Shown here piece by piece: positions 17,589 to 24,966 of a stretch of DNA of 37,956 nt; positions within the stretch are counted from its first letter, which is position 1, and every line of letters begins with the position of its first letter. The translations under genes were made by a program, and so were the position numbers. Source of the stretch: Clostridium sp. CAG:632 (lineage in GTDB: Bacteria; Bacillota; Clostridia; Lachnospirales; Lachnospiraceae); assembly GCA_000431515.1 (NCBI GenBank), contig HF991337.1, positions 24,171 to 62,126 on the forward strand, written 5' to 3'. Under the pieces are notes generated by a model. That model did no database searches. It saw nothing but the letters and a program-made list of their open reading frames with translations, and was not told the DNA's origin.

Positions 17589-18524
17589 TCATAGCAGATG
17601 CTTCTTCTTAAATACCCAGAAGCAGACTGCCACAACCGTAACACTTAATATCACTACAAACAAATATCCGTACCGCCATGCCAGCTCCGGCATATTGGTG
17701 AAATTCATGCCATACCAGCCGGTGATCAGCGTCAGCGGCATGAAAATCGTCGTCACTACGGTAAAAAGCTTCATTACACTGTTAATACTGTAATCCAGGG
17801 AGGAGGAATATGCCTCTCGCACCTGCACCAGATTCTCTTTTAACATCTGACAATTGTTACTCAGCCGTTCCACCTTGCCGGTAAACATCTTAAAGTACCG
17901 AAGCTCATCTACCGGAAACAGATTATTCTCATCCTCTGCCAGATTTTCTCCGACCTCGATCAGCTGCTCATAATAATTCCGGAGAATCGTCACTTCTTTT
18001 TTCAGTGCCAGAATGGAGCCGATGTACTTCCGGTCAATCGCTCCTTCATGAATCTCTTCCTCCATTTCCTCAATACGGAACTCTTTTTCCTCCAAGTCCT
18101 TGCTGTCTGTGTAAAGCAGCCGGTCAAAAAATCCGTAGATCAGCTTTTCCAGCGTCATCTTATCCGGCTGGAACCGTTCCACGGCCGACCGGAAAATCTC
18201 TTTGGTCGAATTATCCGCATCCCGGATATCCACGATCAGGAACAGATTCTTCTTCACAAAAAACCCGATCCGATCCCGTGGACCATATACATCATTTACA
18301 TTAATAATATTTAAAATACCGAAACTATAATTCTCATATACATCCATACTACTCCGGAAGTTCACGGTTTCCGTCGTACATTCCTGCAGATTATACTCCG
18401 AAAACCCGAATGTCTTATAGGACGCTTTCAATGCCTCGATACTCAGATATCCCGCAGTCAGATGATTCTCATCAATGTCTGCAATGGATACCTCCCGGAG
18501 CTCCTGACCAAACTCATAAATCAT
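17589..18524 (-). CDS. corA: CorA-family divalent cation channel
   Basis: The protein has 311 residues: a cytoplasmic alpha/beta domain, a long charged helix (EEKEFRIEEMEEEIHEGAID) and two C-terminal membrane helices, with the YGMNFTNMPEL signature at the end of the first one. GMN is the selectivity motif of CorA magnesium/cobalt channels, and the last helix ends in basic residues (KKKHLL), as expected for the pentameric channel. ATG 18524 has AAGGAG with good spacing. It lies 62 bp after manA and 70 bp before hisA, possibly in the same transcript. The ion is not determined by sequence. Confidence 0.93.
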   Translation of the reverse strand: MIYEFGQELREVSIADIDENHLTAGYLSIEALKASYKTFGFSEYNLQECTTETVNFRSSMDVYENYSFGILNIINVNDVYGPRDRIGFFVKKNLFLIVDIRDADNSTKEIFRSAVERFQPDKMTLEKLIYGFFDRLLYTDSKDLEEKEFRIEEMEEEIHEGAIDRKYIGSILALKKEVTILRNYYEQLIEVGENLAEDENNLFPVDELRYFKMFTGKVERLSNNCQMLKENLVQVREAYSSSLDYSINSVMKLFTVVTTIFMPLTLITGWYGMNFTNMPELAWRYGYLFVVILSVTVVAVCFWVFKKKHLL

Positions 18525-18586
18525 CGTGTCTCTCCTTCATACACCTGATCCTGATTCTATTCTGATTGCACTTCTGCTGTTTATTC

Positions 18587-19516
18587 TTATAAGCTTGAGG
18601 TAATCAGCATCATTTTGCCGCTCAATGTATAATCTCCGTAGCCTGCCGGCAGAATGAAATGATCGCCTTTCTTAATTGCGATCCCATCGATCTTACCCTC
18701 GCCCTCCAGAACGCTCACATCCAAAAATGGTTTATCCTGTGTGAAATCTGCGGTTCCGTCAATGTCGATCTTGTTTACTGCATAGAAATCACAGGTGATC
18801 AGGTTCTGCTTCTCATAGCCTGCACCGGTCTCTTTATTCGCAGATACCTCATACGGAACAAACGGTGCTTCGATCACATCAATACTCTTCTCTACATGAA
18901 GCTCTCTCGGTTTCCCGTTACTTAACCGGTCATAATCATATACCCGGTATGTGATATCACTGTTCTGCTGGGTCTCCAGGATCAGAGTGCCGCCCTTGAT
19001 CGCATGCAGGGTTCCCGGATTGATCTGGAAGAAATCACCCTTTTTGATCGGGATCACACGGATAAAATCATTCCAACGCTTGTTTAAGATCATTTCCTTT
19101 ACTTCCTCGTGATTTTTCGCATGATGTCCGATCACGATCTGCGCATCCTTATCACAGTCTACGATGTACCAGCACTCGGTCTTACCCAGAGAACCGTTCT
19201 CGTGCTCTTTCGCATAAGCATCGTTCGGATGTACCTGGATACTTAAATCAGCCTTCGCATCAATTAATTTGATCAATAATGGGAACCGGTCCCCTTCCAC
19301 ATTGCCGAACAGCTCTCTGTGGTTCGCCCACAGCTCGCTTAAATGCATCCCTGCATACTCGCCGTCTGCGATCTCGCAGTCTCCGTTCGGATGCGCACTG
19401 ATCGCCCAGCATTCTCCGGTGTCATCTCCCGGAATCTCATAGCCAAAATCTGTACCGAGGCGGTTACCGCCCCAGATCATTTCCTTAAATACCGGCTTTA
19501 AAAATATTGGTTTCAT
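18587..19516 (-). CDS. manA: Mannose-6-phosphate isomerase, class I
   Basis: ManA interconverts mannose 6-phosphate and fructose 6-phosphate using zinc. The zinc site motifs are visible: LIKLIDAKADLSIQVHPND (Gln and His), KTECWYIVDC (Glu) and FFQINPGTLHAI (His). The 309-residue length fits the short Firmicute form that starts with the MKPIFLKPVFKEMIWGG pattern. AAGGAG precedes the ATG. It starts 11 bp after the ROK kinase gene, so mannose or fructose phosphorylation and isomerisation are encoded side by side. Confidence 0.95.
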   Translation of the reverse strand: MKPIFLKPVFKEMIWGGNRLGTDFGYEIPGDDTGECWAISAHPNGDCEIADGEYAGMHLSELWANHRELFGNVEGDRFPLLIKLIDAKADLSIQVHPNDAYAKEHENGSLGKTECWYIVDCDKDAQIVIGHHAKNHEEVKEMILNKRWNDFIRVIPIKKGDFFQINPGTLHAIKGGTLILETQQNSDITYRVYDYDRLSNGKPRELHVEKSIDVIEAPFVPYEVSANKETGAGYEKQNLITCDFYAVNKIDIDGTADFTQDKPFLDVSVLEGEGKIDGIAIKKGDHFILPAGYGDYTLSGKMMLITSSL

Positions 19517-19527
19517 ATCTGTTCTCC

Positions 19528-20421
19528 TTATCTTTGTTCCACTGCCATCTGCGCCAAACGCAGGGCACCTAATATTCCCTGATCATCCTTCCCGCCGGCC
19601 GGCACGATATAAGTATCCATATCTGCCATCTCCGGTGTCCGGATGTATCCGTTTACATTCTCAACTACCTTCCGGCGAATCAGCGGAAATAACTGCTGCT
19701 GGTGCATAACGCCGCCACCCAGAATAAATCTCTGTGGCGATACCACCATGATCAGATTCGTGATCGCCTGTGCCAGATAGGTGCTCTCAAGCTCCCATAC
19801 CTCCGGACAGTCTGCCAGCTCCGCTGCCTTCTTACCCCAGCGTTTCTCGATCGATGGGCCTGCTGCCAGTCCCTCCAGACAATGCGTATGATATGGACAG
19901 ACGCAATGTGCTTCATCTCCCTTGACCGGAGCGATCAGCATATGCCCTGCCTCCGGATGGAGCATCCCGTGAACCAGTCTTCCATCCATGTAGATTCCGG
20001 CACCGATACCGGTTCCTACCGTTATATATACCACGCTGTCCAGTCCTCTGCCGGCCCCATAAGTCACTTCCCCCAGACAGGAACCATTCACATCCGTGTC
20101 CAGCCCCATCGGTATCGGAAATGCATCCTGCAACACATTCAAAATCGGATACTGCCGCCATGCCAGTTTTGAACTATCCAGAATCCTTCCGTAAGTCGCA
20201 GATGCCGGCTTTACATCCACCGGTCCAAAAGCTGCGACTCCGATTCCGTCCAACTGCTGTCCGTCTGCATATCCATGCGTCCGGAAATACTCTATGATCT
20301 GCGGCATCGTTTCCTCCGGTGTTGTCGTCGGAATCGAAGCCTGCTCATAAATCGTGCCCTTCTCATCACCGATGGCACATACCATCTTCGTGCCACCTGC
20401 CTCTAATGCTCCAAGGCGCAT
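19528..20421 (-). CDS. ROK-family sugar kinase, fructokinase-like
   Basis: The 297-residue protein carries the ATP-binding start GALEAGGTKMVCAIG, GIGVAAFGPVD, the catalytic-region LDTDVNGSCLGE, VVYITVGTGIGAGIY and the zinc-binding ROK signature (H-x-EAGH, then CVCPYHTHCLEGLAAGP). The form starting LGALEAGGTK and with CPYHxxCLEG is that of ScrK/GmuE-type fructokinases rather than glucokinases, and the adjacent manA supports fructose or mannose as substrate. A mannokinase activity is the main alternative. ATG 20421 has GGGGTG upstream. It is 23 bp downstream of coaBC. Confidence 0.88.
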   Translation of the reverse strand: MRLGALEAGGTKMVCAIGDEKGTIYEQASIPTTTPEETMPQIIEYFRTHGYADGQQLDGIGVAAFGPVDVKPASATYGRILDSSKLAWRQYPILNVLQDAFPIPMGLDTDVNGSCLGEVTYGAGRGLDSVVYITVGTGIGAGIYMDGRLVHGMLHPEAGHMLIAPVKGDEAHCVCPYHTHCLEGLAAGPSIEKRWGKKAAELADCPEVWELESTYLAQAITNLIMVVSPQRFILGGGVMHQQQLFPLIRRKVVENVNGYIRTPEMADMDTYIVPAGGKDDQGILGALRLAQMAVEQR

Positions 20422-20444
20422 ATCATCACCCCATCTCTGTTATT

Positions 20445-21665
20445 CTAAACGATAGTTCCATTTCCCTGTGTCTGAAGCCGCAGGATCTCATTAAGAATCC
20501 CTGCCGCTACCTCTTCTTTACTCATCTGTGGCAGCTCCTTCGTCTCCGATCTCGTGATCAGGGTTACCACGTTGGTATCCACACCAAAGCCCGCACCCGG
20601 AACCTTCAGATTATTCGCTACGATCATGTCCAGATTCTTCTTCTCAAGCTTCGCTCTGGAATTCTCAACCATATGCTCCGTCTCCATGGAGAATCCGCAC
20701 AGAAACTGCTTCTTCCCGGCAACACGGTTCTCGCCCAGCCATTTCAGAATGTCTGTCGTACGCTTTAATTTCAGCTCTGCTTCTCCGTCCGACTTCTTAA
20801 TCTTCTCGTCTGCCACTACCTCCGGTGTATAATCCGCAACTGCGGCAGCCTTAATAATGATATCTGCCTCTGCACTATGTGCCTTTACCGCCTCAAACAT
20901 ATCCTGTGCACTGACTACCGGCACCAGCTTCACAAACCGCGGTGCCTGCAGATTCACCGGACCGGAGATCAATGTCACATCCGCCCCACGTTCTGCTGCC
21001 ACGCGAGCCAATGCATAGCCCATCTTTCCGGTGGAATGATTGCTGATAAACCGAACCGGATCAATGCTTTCCACGGTCGGTCCCGCTGTGATCAGAAGCT
21101 TCTTCCCTACCAGATCCTTCTCAAACCGGATCTCCTGCAGGATGTAATCCATCAGCTCCTCTTCGGATGGCAGCTTCCCGGCTCCCACATCCTTACATGC
21201 CAGCAGCCCAACCGCCGGCTGGATCACAGTCATACCGTAATGCTCCAGTTTCTTTAGATTGTCCTGCACGATCGGATTCTCAAACATCTGCGTATTCATT
21301 GCCGGTGCGATCAGCTTCTTGCATTTGCATGCCATCACGGTCGTTGTCAGCATATCGTCTGCGATTCCATTGGCAATCTTTCCGATGACATTGGCCGATG
21401 CCGGTGCCACCAGAACAATGTCCGCCTTCTTCGCCAGCGACACATGCTCAATATTATAATTAAAGTTCCGGTCAAACGTATCCACCAGAGTTTTATGGTT
21501 GGTTAACGTTTCAAATGTGATCGGATGAATGAAATTCGTTGCATTTTTTGTCATCAGCACGTAGACATCTGCATGCTGCTTCACCAGCATACTGGTCAGA
21601 TTCGCCATCTTGTATGCCGCAATGCTTCCGGTCACACCCAGAACAACTGTCTTTCCTGTTAACAT
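20445..21665 (-). CDS. coaBC: Bifunctional phosphopantothenoylcysteine decarboxylase/synthetase
   Basis: The protein joins cysteine to 4'-phosphopantothenate (CoaB) and decarboxylates the product (CoaC), steps two and three of coenzyme A synthesis. The flavin-binding CoaC half (residues ~1-180) shows GVTGSIAAYKM, the catalytic His in IEHVSLAKKAD, the PAMN motif (APAMNTQMFE) and Cys in LLACKDVGAG. The CoaB half (~187-406) shows ITAGPTVESIDPVRFISN, STGKMG, and the Lys stretch ADEKIKKSDG. The 406-residue length is normal. AGGAGG lies six bases before the ATG. It follows panD by 129 bp, so the pantothenate and coenzyme A genes are physically joined. Confidence 0.97.
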   Translation of the reverse strand: MLTGKTVVLGVTGSIAAYKMANLTSMLVKQHADVYVLMTKNATNFIHPITFETLTNHKTLVDTFDRNFNYNIEHVSLAKKADIVLVAPASANVIGKIANGIADDMLTTTVMACKCKKLIAPAMNTQMFENPIVQDNLKKLEHYGMTVIQPAVGLLACKDVGAGKLPSEEELMDYILQEIRFEKDLVGKKLLITAGPTVESIDPVRFISNHSTGKMGYALARVAAERGADVTLISGPVNLQAPRFVKLVPVVSAQDMFEAVKAHSAEADIIIKAAAVADYTPEVVADEKIKKSDGEAELKLKRTTDILKWLGENRVAGKKQFLCGFSMETEHMVENSRAKLEKKNLDMIVANNLKVPGAGFGVDTNVVTLITRSETKELPQMSKEEVAAGILNEILRLQTQGNGTIV

Positions 21666-21786
21666 GGAATTCCTCCTGCTTCTATTGCTGTAATTGTGAA
21701 ATCGTCTGATAACTCAGTCTCTATTTTAACATTTTTACGCCTGCATGGCTAGATGTTCTTTATTACAATTCTCTTACTACGCAAGG

Positions 21787-21810
21787 CGGGGAGCCTAGCA
21801 AAGCTCCCCG
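21787..21810 (-). other. Hairpin enclosing the panD stop codon
   Basis: CGGGGAGC (21787-21794) and GCTCCCCG (21803-21810) form a perfect 8-bp stem with the TAG stop of panD in its 8-base loop. On the minus strand no U-run follows, so it may be a weak terminator or a 3' stabiliser; the T-run occurs only on the plus strand. No convincing promoter was found between this point and coaBC. Confidence 0.6.
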
Positions 21811-22178
21811 TGTTTTTCATAATGTGCAATTCGTTTGATCCGGTTCTGTTCATCCACAAATACCACCTGTGGCATTGCCTTTTTCGCTTCCTCCGGCGTC
21901 ATATCCGCATAGGCCATGATGATGACATGATCTCCGACCTGTACCTGACGTGCCGCCGCACCATTTAAGCAGATCATGCCGGATCCGGCCTCACCCGCAA
22001 TGACATAGGTCTCAAACCGGGTTCCGCTCTCCACATCTGCAATCTGTACCTTCTCATATTCCAGAATCCCGGCAGCCTCCATCAGTGCGGAATCAATCGT
22101 GATACTACCCACGTAATTCAACTCCGCCTGCACTACAACCGCCCGGTGAATCTTCGCCTTTAACATTGTGATCGTCAT
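21795..22178 (-). CDS. panD: Aspartate 1-decarboxylase precursor
   Basis: PanD makes beta-alanine from aspartate for pantothenate. It is a pyruvoyl enzyme that cleaves itself; the cleavage site is Gly-Ser in ELNYVGSITID, about residues 23-25. MLKAKIHRAVV near the start and GMICLNGAAARQVQVGDHVIIMAYA are family signatures, and the length of 127 is normal. I take ATG 22178, nine bases after AAGGAG; the frame upstream to 22211 would run into panC. It begins four bases after the panC stop, so the two are tightly coupled. Confidence 0.96.
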   Translation of the reverse strand: MTITMLKAKIHRAVVVQAELNYVGSITIDSALMEAAGILEYEKVQIADVESGTRFETYVIAGEAGSGMICLNGAAARQVQVGDHVIIMAYADMTPEEAKKAMPQVVFVDEQNRIKRIAHYEKHGELC

Positions 22179-22182
22179 GGTT

Positions 22183-23031
22183 TTATACTCCTTCGTAAAT
22201 GTGATTATCAATCAGTCTGGTCTTGCCAATGTATACTGCAATTGCATTTAATACCGGTCCCTCGATCTTCTCAACCGGCTCCAAGGTATTCCAGTCTACC
22301 AGTTCTACATAATCTATCTTAGCCAAAGGCTCTGTCTCGATCATCTCAGTGATTGCCTTCTTAATGACTGCCGCATCCTTCTCACCGGCCTCGATCAGCT
22401 CCTGTCCGCGATTTAAGCTCTTTGACAGGATCAGGGCTGCCTGTCTCTCTTCCGGACTCAGATACGTATTTCTGGAGCTCTTAGCCAATCCGTCCTCTTC
22501 CCGGATGATCGGACATCCAACCACTTCCAGGTTGAAGTTCAGGTCATTTACCATATGACGGATCACTGCCAGCTGCTGTGCATCCTTCTGTCCGAAGTAA
22601 GCCTTATCCGGCTGTACGATATTGAATAACTTTCCGACCACCGTACATACACCTCGGAAATGAATCGGCCGGGTCTTTCCACAGAGTCCCTTGGTCAAAG
22701 TGTTCATATCAATAAAGCTTGAGAAATCCGGTGAGTACATATTCTCCGGCTCCGGATGGAAAATGAGCGCTGCGCCTGCGCCCTCACAAAGTGCCGCATC
22801 CCGGTCCAGATCTCTCGGATAGCTGGCCAGATCCTCGGTCGGTCCGAACTGCATCGGATTTACAAATACACTGACCACAACCCGGTCGTTTTCTTTTACT
22901 GCACGATCGATCAGGCTCTTATGTCCCTCATGAAGATATCCCATCGTTGGCACCAGACCAACTGTCAGGCCTGCCTGACGCCACTCCTTTACCTGTGCTC
23001 TTACTTCTTCCACTGTCTGTACGATTTTCAT
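22183..23031 (-). CDS. panC: Pantothenate synthetase (pantoate-beta-alanine ligase)
   Basis: PanC condenses pantoate and beta-alanine with ATP. Signatures: VGLVPTMGYLHEGHKSLI (HxGH-type nucleotide motif), SVFVNPMQFGPTEDLASYPRDLDRD, FGQKDAQQLAVI and EEDGLAKSSRNTYLS (KMSKS-like loop). The 282-residue length is normal. ATG 23031 is eight bases after AGAGGA; the upstream ATGs in frame (to 23064) lie before that ribosome site and are rejected. It sits 46 bp after panB in the pantothenate operon. Confidence 0.97.
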   Translation of the reverse strand: MKIVQTVEEVRAQVKEWRQAGLTVGLVPTMGYLHEGHKSLIDRAVKENDRVVVSVFVNPMQFGPTEDLASYPRDLDRDAALCEGAGAALIFHPEPENMYSPDFSSFIDMNTLTKGLCGKTRPIHFRGVCTVVGKLFNIVQPDKAYFGQKDAQQLAVIRHMVNDLNFNLEVVGCPIIREEDGLAKSSRNTYLSPEERQAALILSKSLNRGQELIEAGEKDAAVIKKAITEMIETEPLAKIDYVELVDWNTLEPVEKIEGPVLNAIAVYIGKTRLIDNHIYEGV

Positions 23032-23077
23032 GATCATTTCCTCTTTTCTTATTCGTATTATCACAATCCATTACTAT

Positions 23078-23905
23078 TTAATACAGCTTCTCGATCACAC
23101 TGTCATCTACGGCATATTCATTCTCCTTTGACGGGAATGCACCGGACTCCACTTCATTGATGTAGCCGCGGAATGCGTCCTTCATGACCTCGCCTACATT
23201 CGCATACCGTTTTACAAACTTCGGTGTGAAATCAGAGAACATGCCAAGCATATCCTGATATACCAGAATCTGTCCGTCACAGCCGTTGCCGGCACCGATT
23301 CCGATCGTCGGAATGTCTAACTGCTCGGTTACCATCGCTGCCAGTTTACTTGGTACAGCCTCTAATGTCAATGCAAAAGCACCTGCCTCCTGTACCTTAT
23401 GTGCATCCTCTAACAGCTTCTTTGCTGCCGCCTCGGTCTTGCCCTGTACCTTAAAGCCGCCAAACGCATGAATCGACTGCGGGGTCAGTCCCAGATGTGC
23501 CATGACCGGGATTCCGGCATTTACGATTGCCCGGATCTGCGGACATACGCTCTCGCCGCCTTCCAGCTTCACGGCTCCTGCATGTCCTTCCTTCATCAGA
23601 CGTCCTGCATTCCGGACTGCCTCTTCTACCGATACCTGATAGGACATGAACGGCATATCGACTACTACCAGCGCATTCTTCGCACCTCTGGCAACCGCTG
23701 CTCCGTGATGGATCATATCCTCCATGGTAACCGCAATCGTATCCTCATATCCTAATACCACATTTCCCAGTGAGTCACCGACCAGAATTCCCTGAATACC
23801 GGCCTCATCCTCCAGCTTTGCCGTAGAATAATCATATGCTGTCAGCATGGAAATCTTTCTGCCTTCCTGTTTTGCCTTCTGAAATGTTACTACTGTATTT
23901 TTCAT
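23078..23905 (-). CDS. panB: 3-methyl-2-oxobutanoate hydroxymethyltransferase
   Basis: PanB transfers a one-carbon unit from methylene-tetrahydrofolate to 2-ketoisovalerate to give ketopantoate. Metal and substrate motifs are present: ISMLTAYDYSTAKL, ILVGDSLGNVVLGYEDT, VVVDMPFMSY, AVKLEGG, MAHLGLTPQS and PTIGIGAGNGCDGQILVYQD. The 275 residues match the usual length, and the AGGTGA ribosome site is close to the ATG. It is the second gene of the operon, behind the DUF2520 reductase that should act on its product. Confidence 0.97.
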   Translation of the reverse strand: MKNTVVTFQKAKQEGRKISMLTAYDYSTAKLEDEAGIQGILVGDSLGNVVLGYEDTIAVTMEDMIHHGAAVARGAKNALVVVDMPFMSYQVSVEEAVRNAGRLMKEGHAGAVKLEGGESVCPQIRAIVNAGIPVMAHLGLTPQSIHAFGGFKVQGKTEAAAKKLLEDAHKVQEAGAFALTLEAVPSKLAAMVTEQLDIPTIGIGAGNGCDGQILVYQDMLGMFSDFTPKFVKRYANVGEVMKDAFRGYINEVESGAFPSKENEYAVDDSVIEKLY

Positions 23906-23963
23906 ATTGTCACCTAACTTTCAAGTGAATGCCTTGCTTCGCTTATTACCTTTCTTTTTATAA

Positions 23964-24803
23964 TTACCGGAACCTCAGCTCCATCCGGCTGTAATCCCGC
24001 TCCGGATGCTTCTCCTTCGCCATGATCACAAGCTCGTTTCCTACGCTTAAATAAATGTCTTTCGCCGTGCCGCTTAACACCGACAGATGATGATCCACGG
24101 TCTCCACATCATTGCGCTCTACCGGTCCCGTCAGCGCCTCCCGGCATCCCTTCTCGCAGGCTGCCTGCACATTGTTCAGGATCAGCGGGGTCATTGCCTC
24201 ATATGCCTCATCGGTCGTGAATCCGCATTCCTCCAGCAGATGCATTCCGGCATCTATAACACCCAGAACATGATTGCTGACCAGCGAGGCCGCACTGTGG
24301 TATAGCGTCTTTTTCTGCGGTTGAATCCGGGTCACAACATTACCCATGCTCTCCAGAAGCTCTGTCATATGCTCCACCGCATAATCATCGCCCTCAATGG
24401 TAAAATGCACTTCATTTAATTTTTCGTAGGAAGTATTCTTGTCGCTGAATGCGTAAATCGGATGAATCGAACAGGGATGTGCCTTCTTCTTTTCAATCCC
24501 GGAAAATACATCGGAAGATAATGAGCCACTAAAGTGACAGATTATATAGTCTTGAATGTCGTATCTTGCAATGCAATCCCACACGTCCCGGATGCTGTCA
24601 TCCGGTGTCGTGATCCACAGGGTATCACTTGCTAAAATAATATCTGTTAAATCTTCAAAGCACTCCGTACGGGTAAACGTCGCCGCTTCTTCCGCACTCT
24701 GCTTCGTTCTGCTATAGTATCCTGCTACCGGAAACCCGTGCTGTTTCACATATTTTCCCATGGAACAGCCCACCTTACCGGCACCTATGATTCCTATATC
24801 CAT
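23964..24803 (-). CDS. panG: Rossmann/DUF2520 protein, probable PanG-type ketopantoate reductase
   Basis: The protein starts with a nucleotide-binding motif, IGIIGAGKVGCSMGKYV, followed by VAGYYSRTKQSAEEAA, a Rossmann-like domain (~1-125) and a DUF2520 C-terminal helical domain (~130-279; YHSAASLVSNHVLGVIDAG, LTGPVERND). It is unlike the classical PanE. As the first gene of an operon with panB, panC and panD, it fills exactly the missing step, reduction of ketopantoate to pantoate. Proteins of this kind (PanG, first described from Francisella, with homologues in Enterococcus and Clostridioides) have this activity. The fold is seen, the activity is inferred. AGAGGTG precedes ATG 24803, and both can be masked by the leader structure described separately. 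Confidence 0.8.
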   Translation of the reverse strand: MDIGIIGAGKVGCSMGKYVKQHGFPVAGYYSRTKQSAEEAATFTRTECFEDLTDIILASDTLWITTPDDSIRDVWDCIARYDIQDYIICHFSGSLSSDVFSGIEKKKAHPCSIHPIYAFSDKNTSYEKLNEVHFTIEGDDYAVEHMTELLESMGNVVTRIQPQKKTLYHSAASLVSNHVLGVIDAGMHLLEECGFTTDEAYEAMTPLILNNVQAACEKGCREALTGPVERNDVETVDHHLSVLSGTAKDIYLSVGNELVIMAKEKHPERDYSRMELRFR

Positions 24804-24883
24804 GTCATCACCTCTTTCTCATTCGTCTGCCGGCCGTCCGACATTCCCGGACAGACAGCACTTCTATGCCGCTCGTGATGACA
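24801..24883 (-). promoter_or_regulatory. Structured leader that can mask the start of the pantothenate operon
   Basis: TGTCATCAC at 24803-24811 and GTGATGACA at 24875-24883 are perfect 9-base complements. On the minus-strand RNA the downstream arm covers the end of the ribosome site and the AUG base A of the first gene. Between them lies a second stem: 24848-24858 pairs with 24827-24840 (11 pairs, two G-U, one 3-base bulge, 7-base loop). This looks like a cis-regulatory RNA. The Rfam pan motif, known upstream of pantothenate genes, is a possible identity that I could not test. Confidence 0.55.
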
Positions 24884-24933
24884 CATTATCCCGATGTGAT
24901 TTCTACATATAAGTAAGAATACCACTCGGGTTC

Positions 24934-24962
24934 AAAATATCACATTTTTTCTCTATGTGCAA
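24934..24962 (-). promoter_or_regulatory. Candidate promoter of the panG-panB-panC-panD operon
   Basis: On the minus strand TTGCAC (24962-24957) and TATTTT (24939-24934) are 17 bases apart, just past the MATE gene stop. A second, overlapping candidate is TTGAAC (24935-24930) with TTATAT (24912-24907), also 17 bases apart. Both would give a transcript carrying the whole leader structure. Confidence 0.5.
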
Positions 24963-24966
24963 GCAT

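Noticed and set aside
21787..21815. Plus-strand terminator (stem with T-run) at the panD end
   Set aside because: There is no plus-strand gene upstream that could use it; listed only as a hairpin on the panD message.
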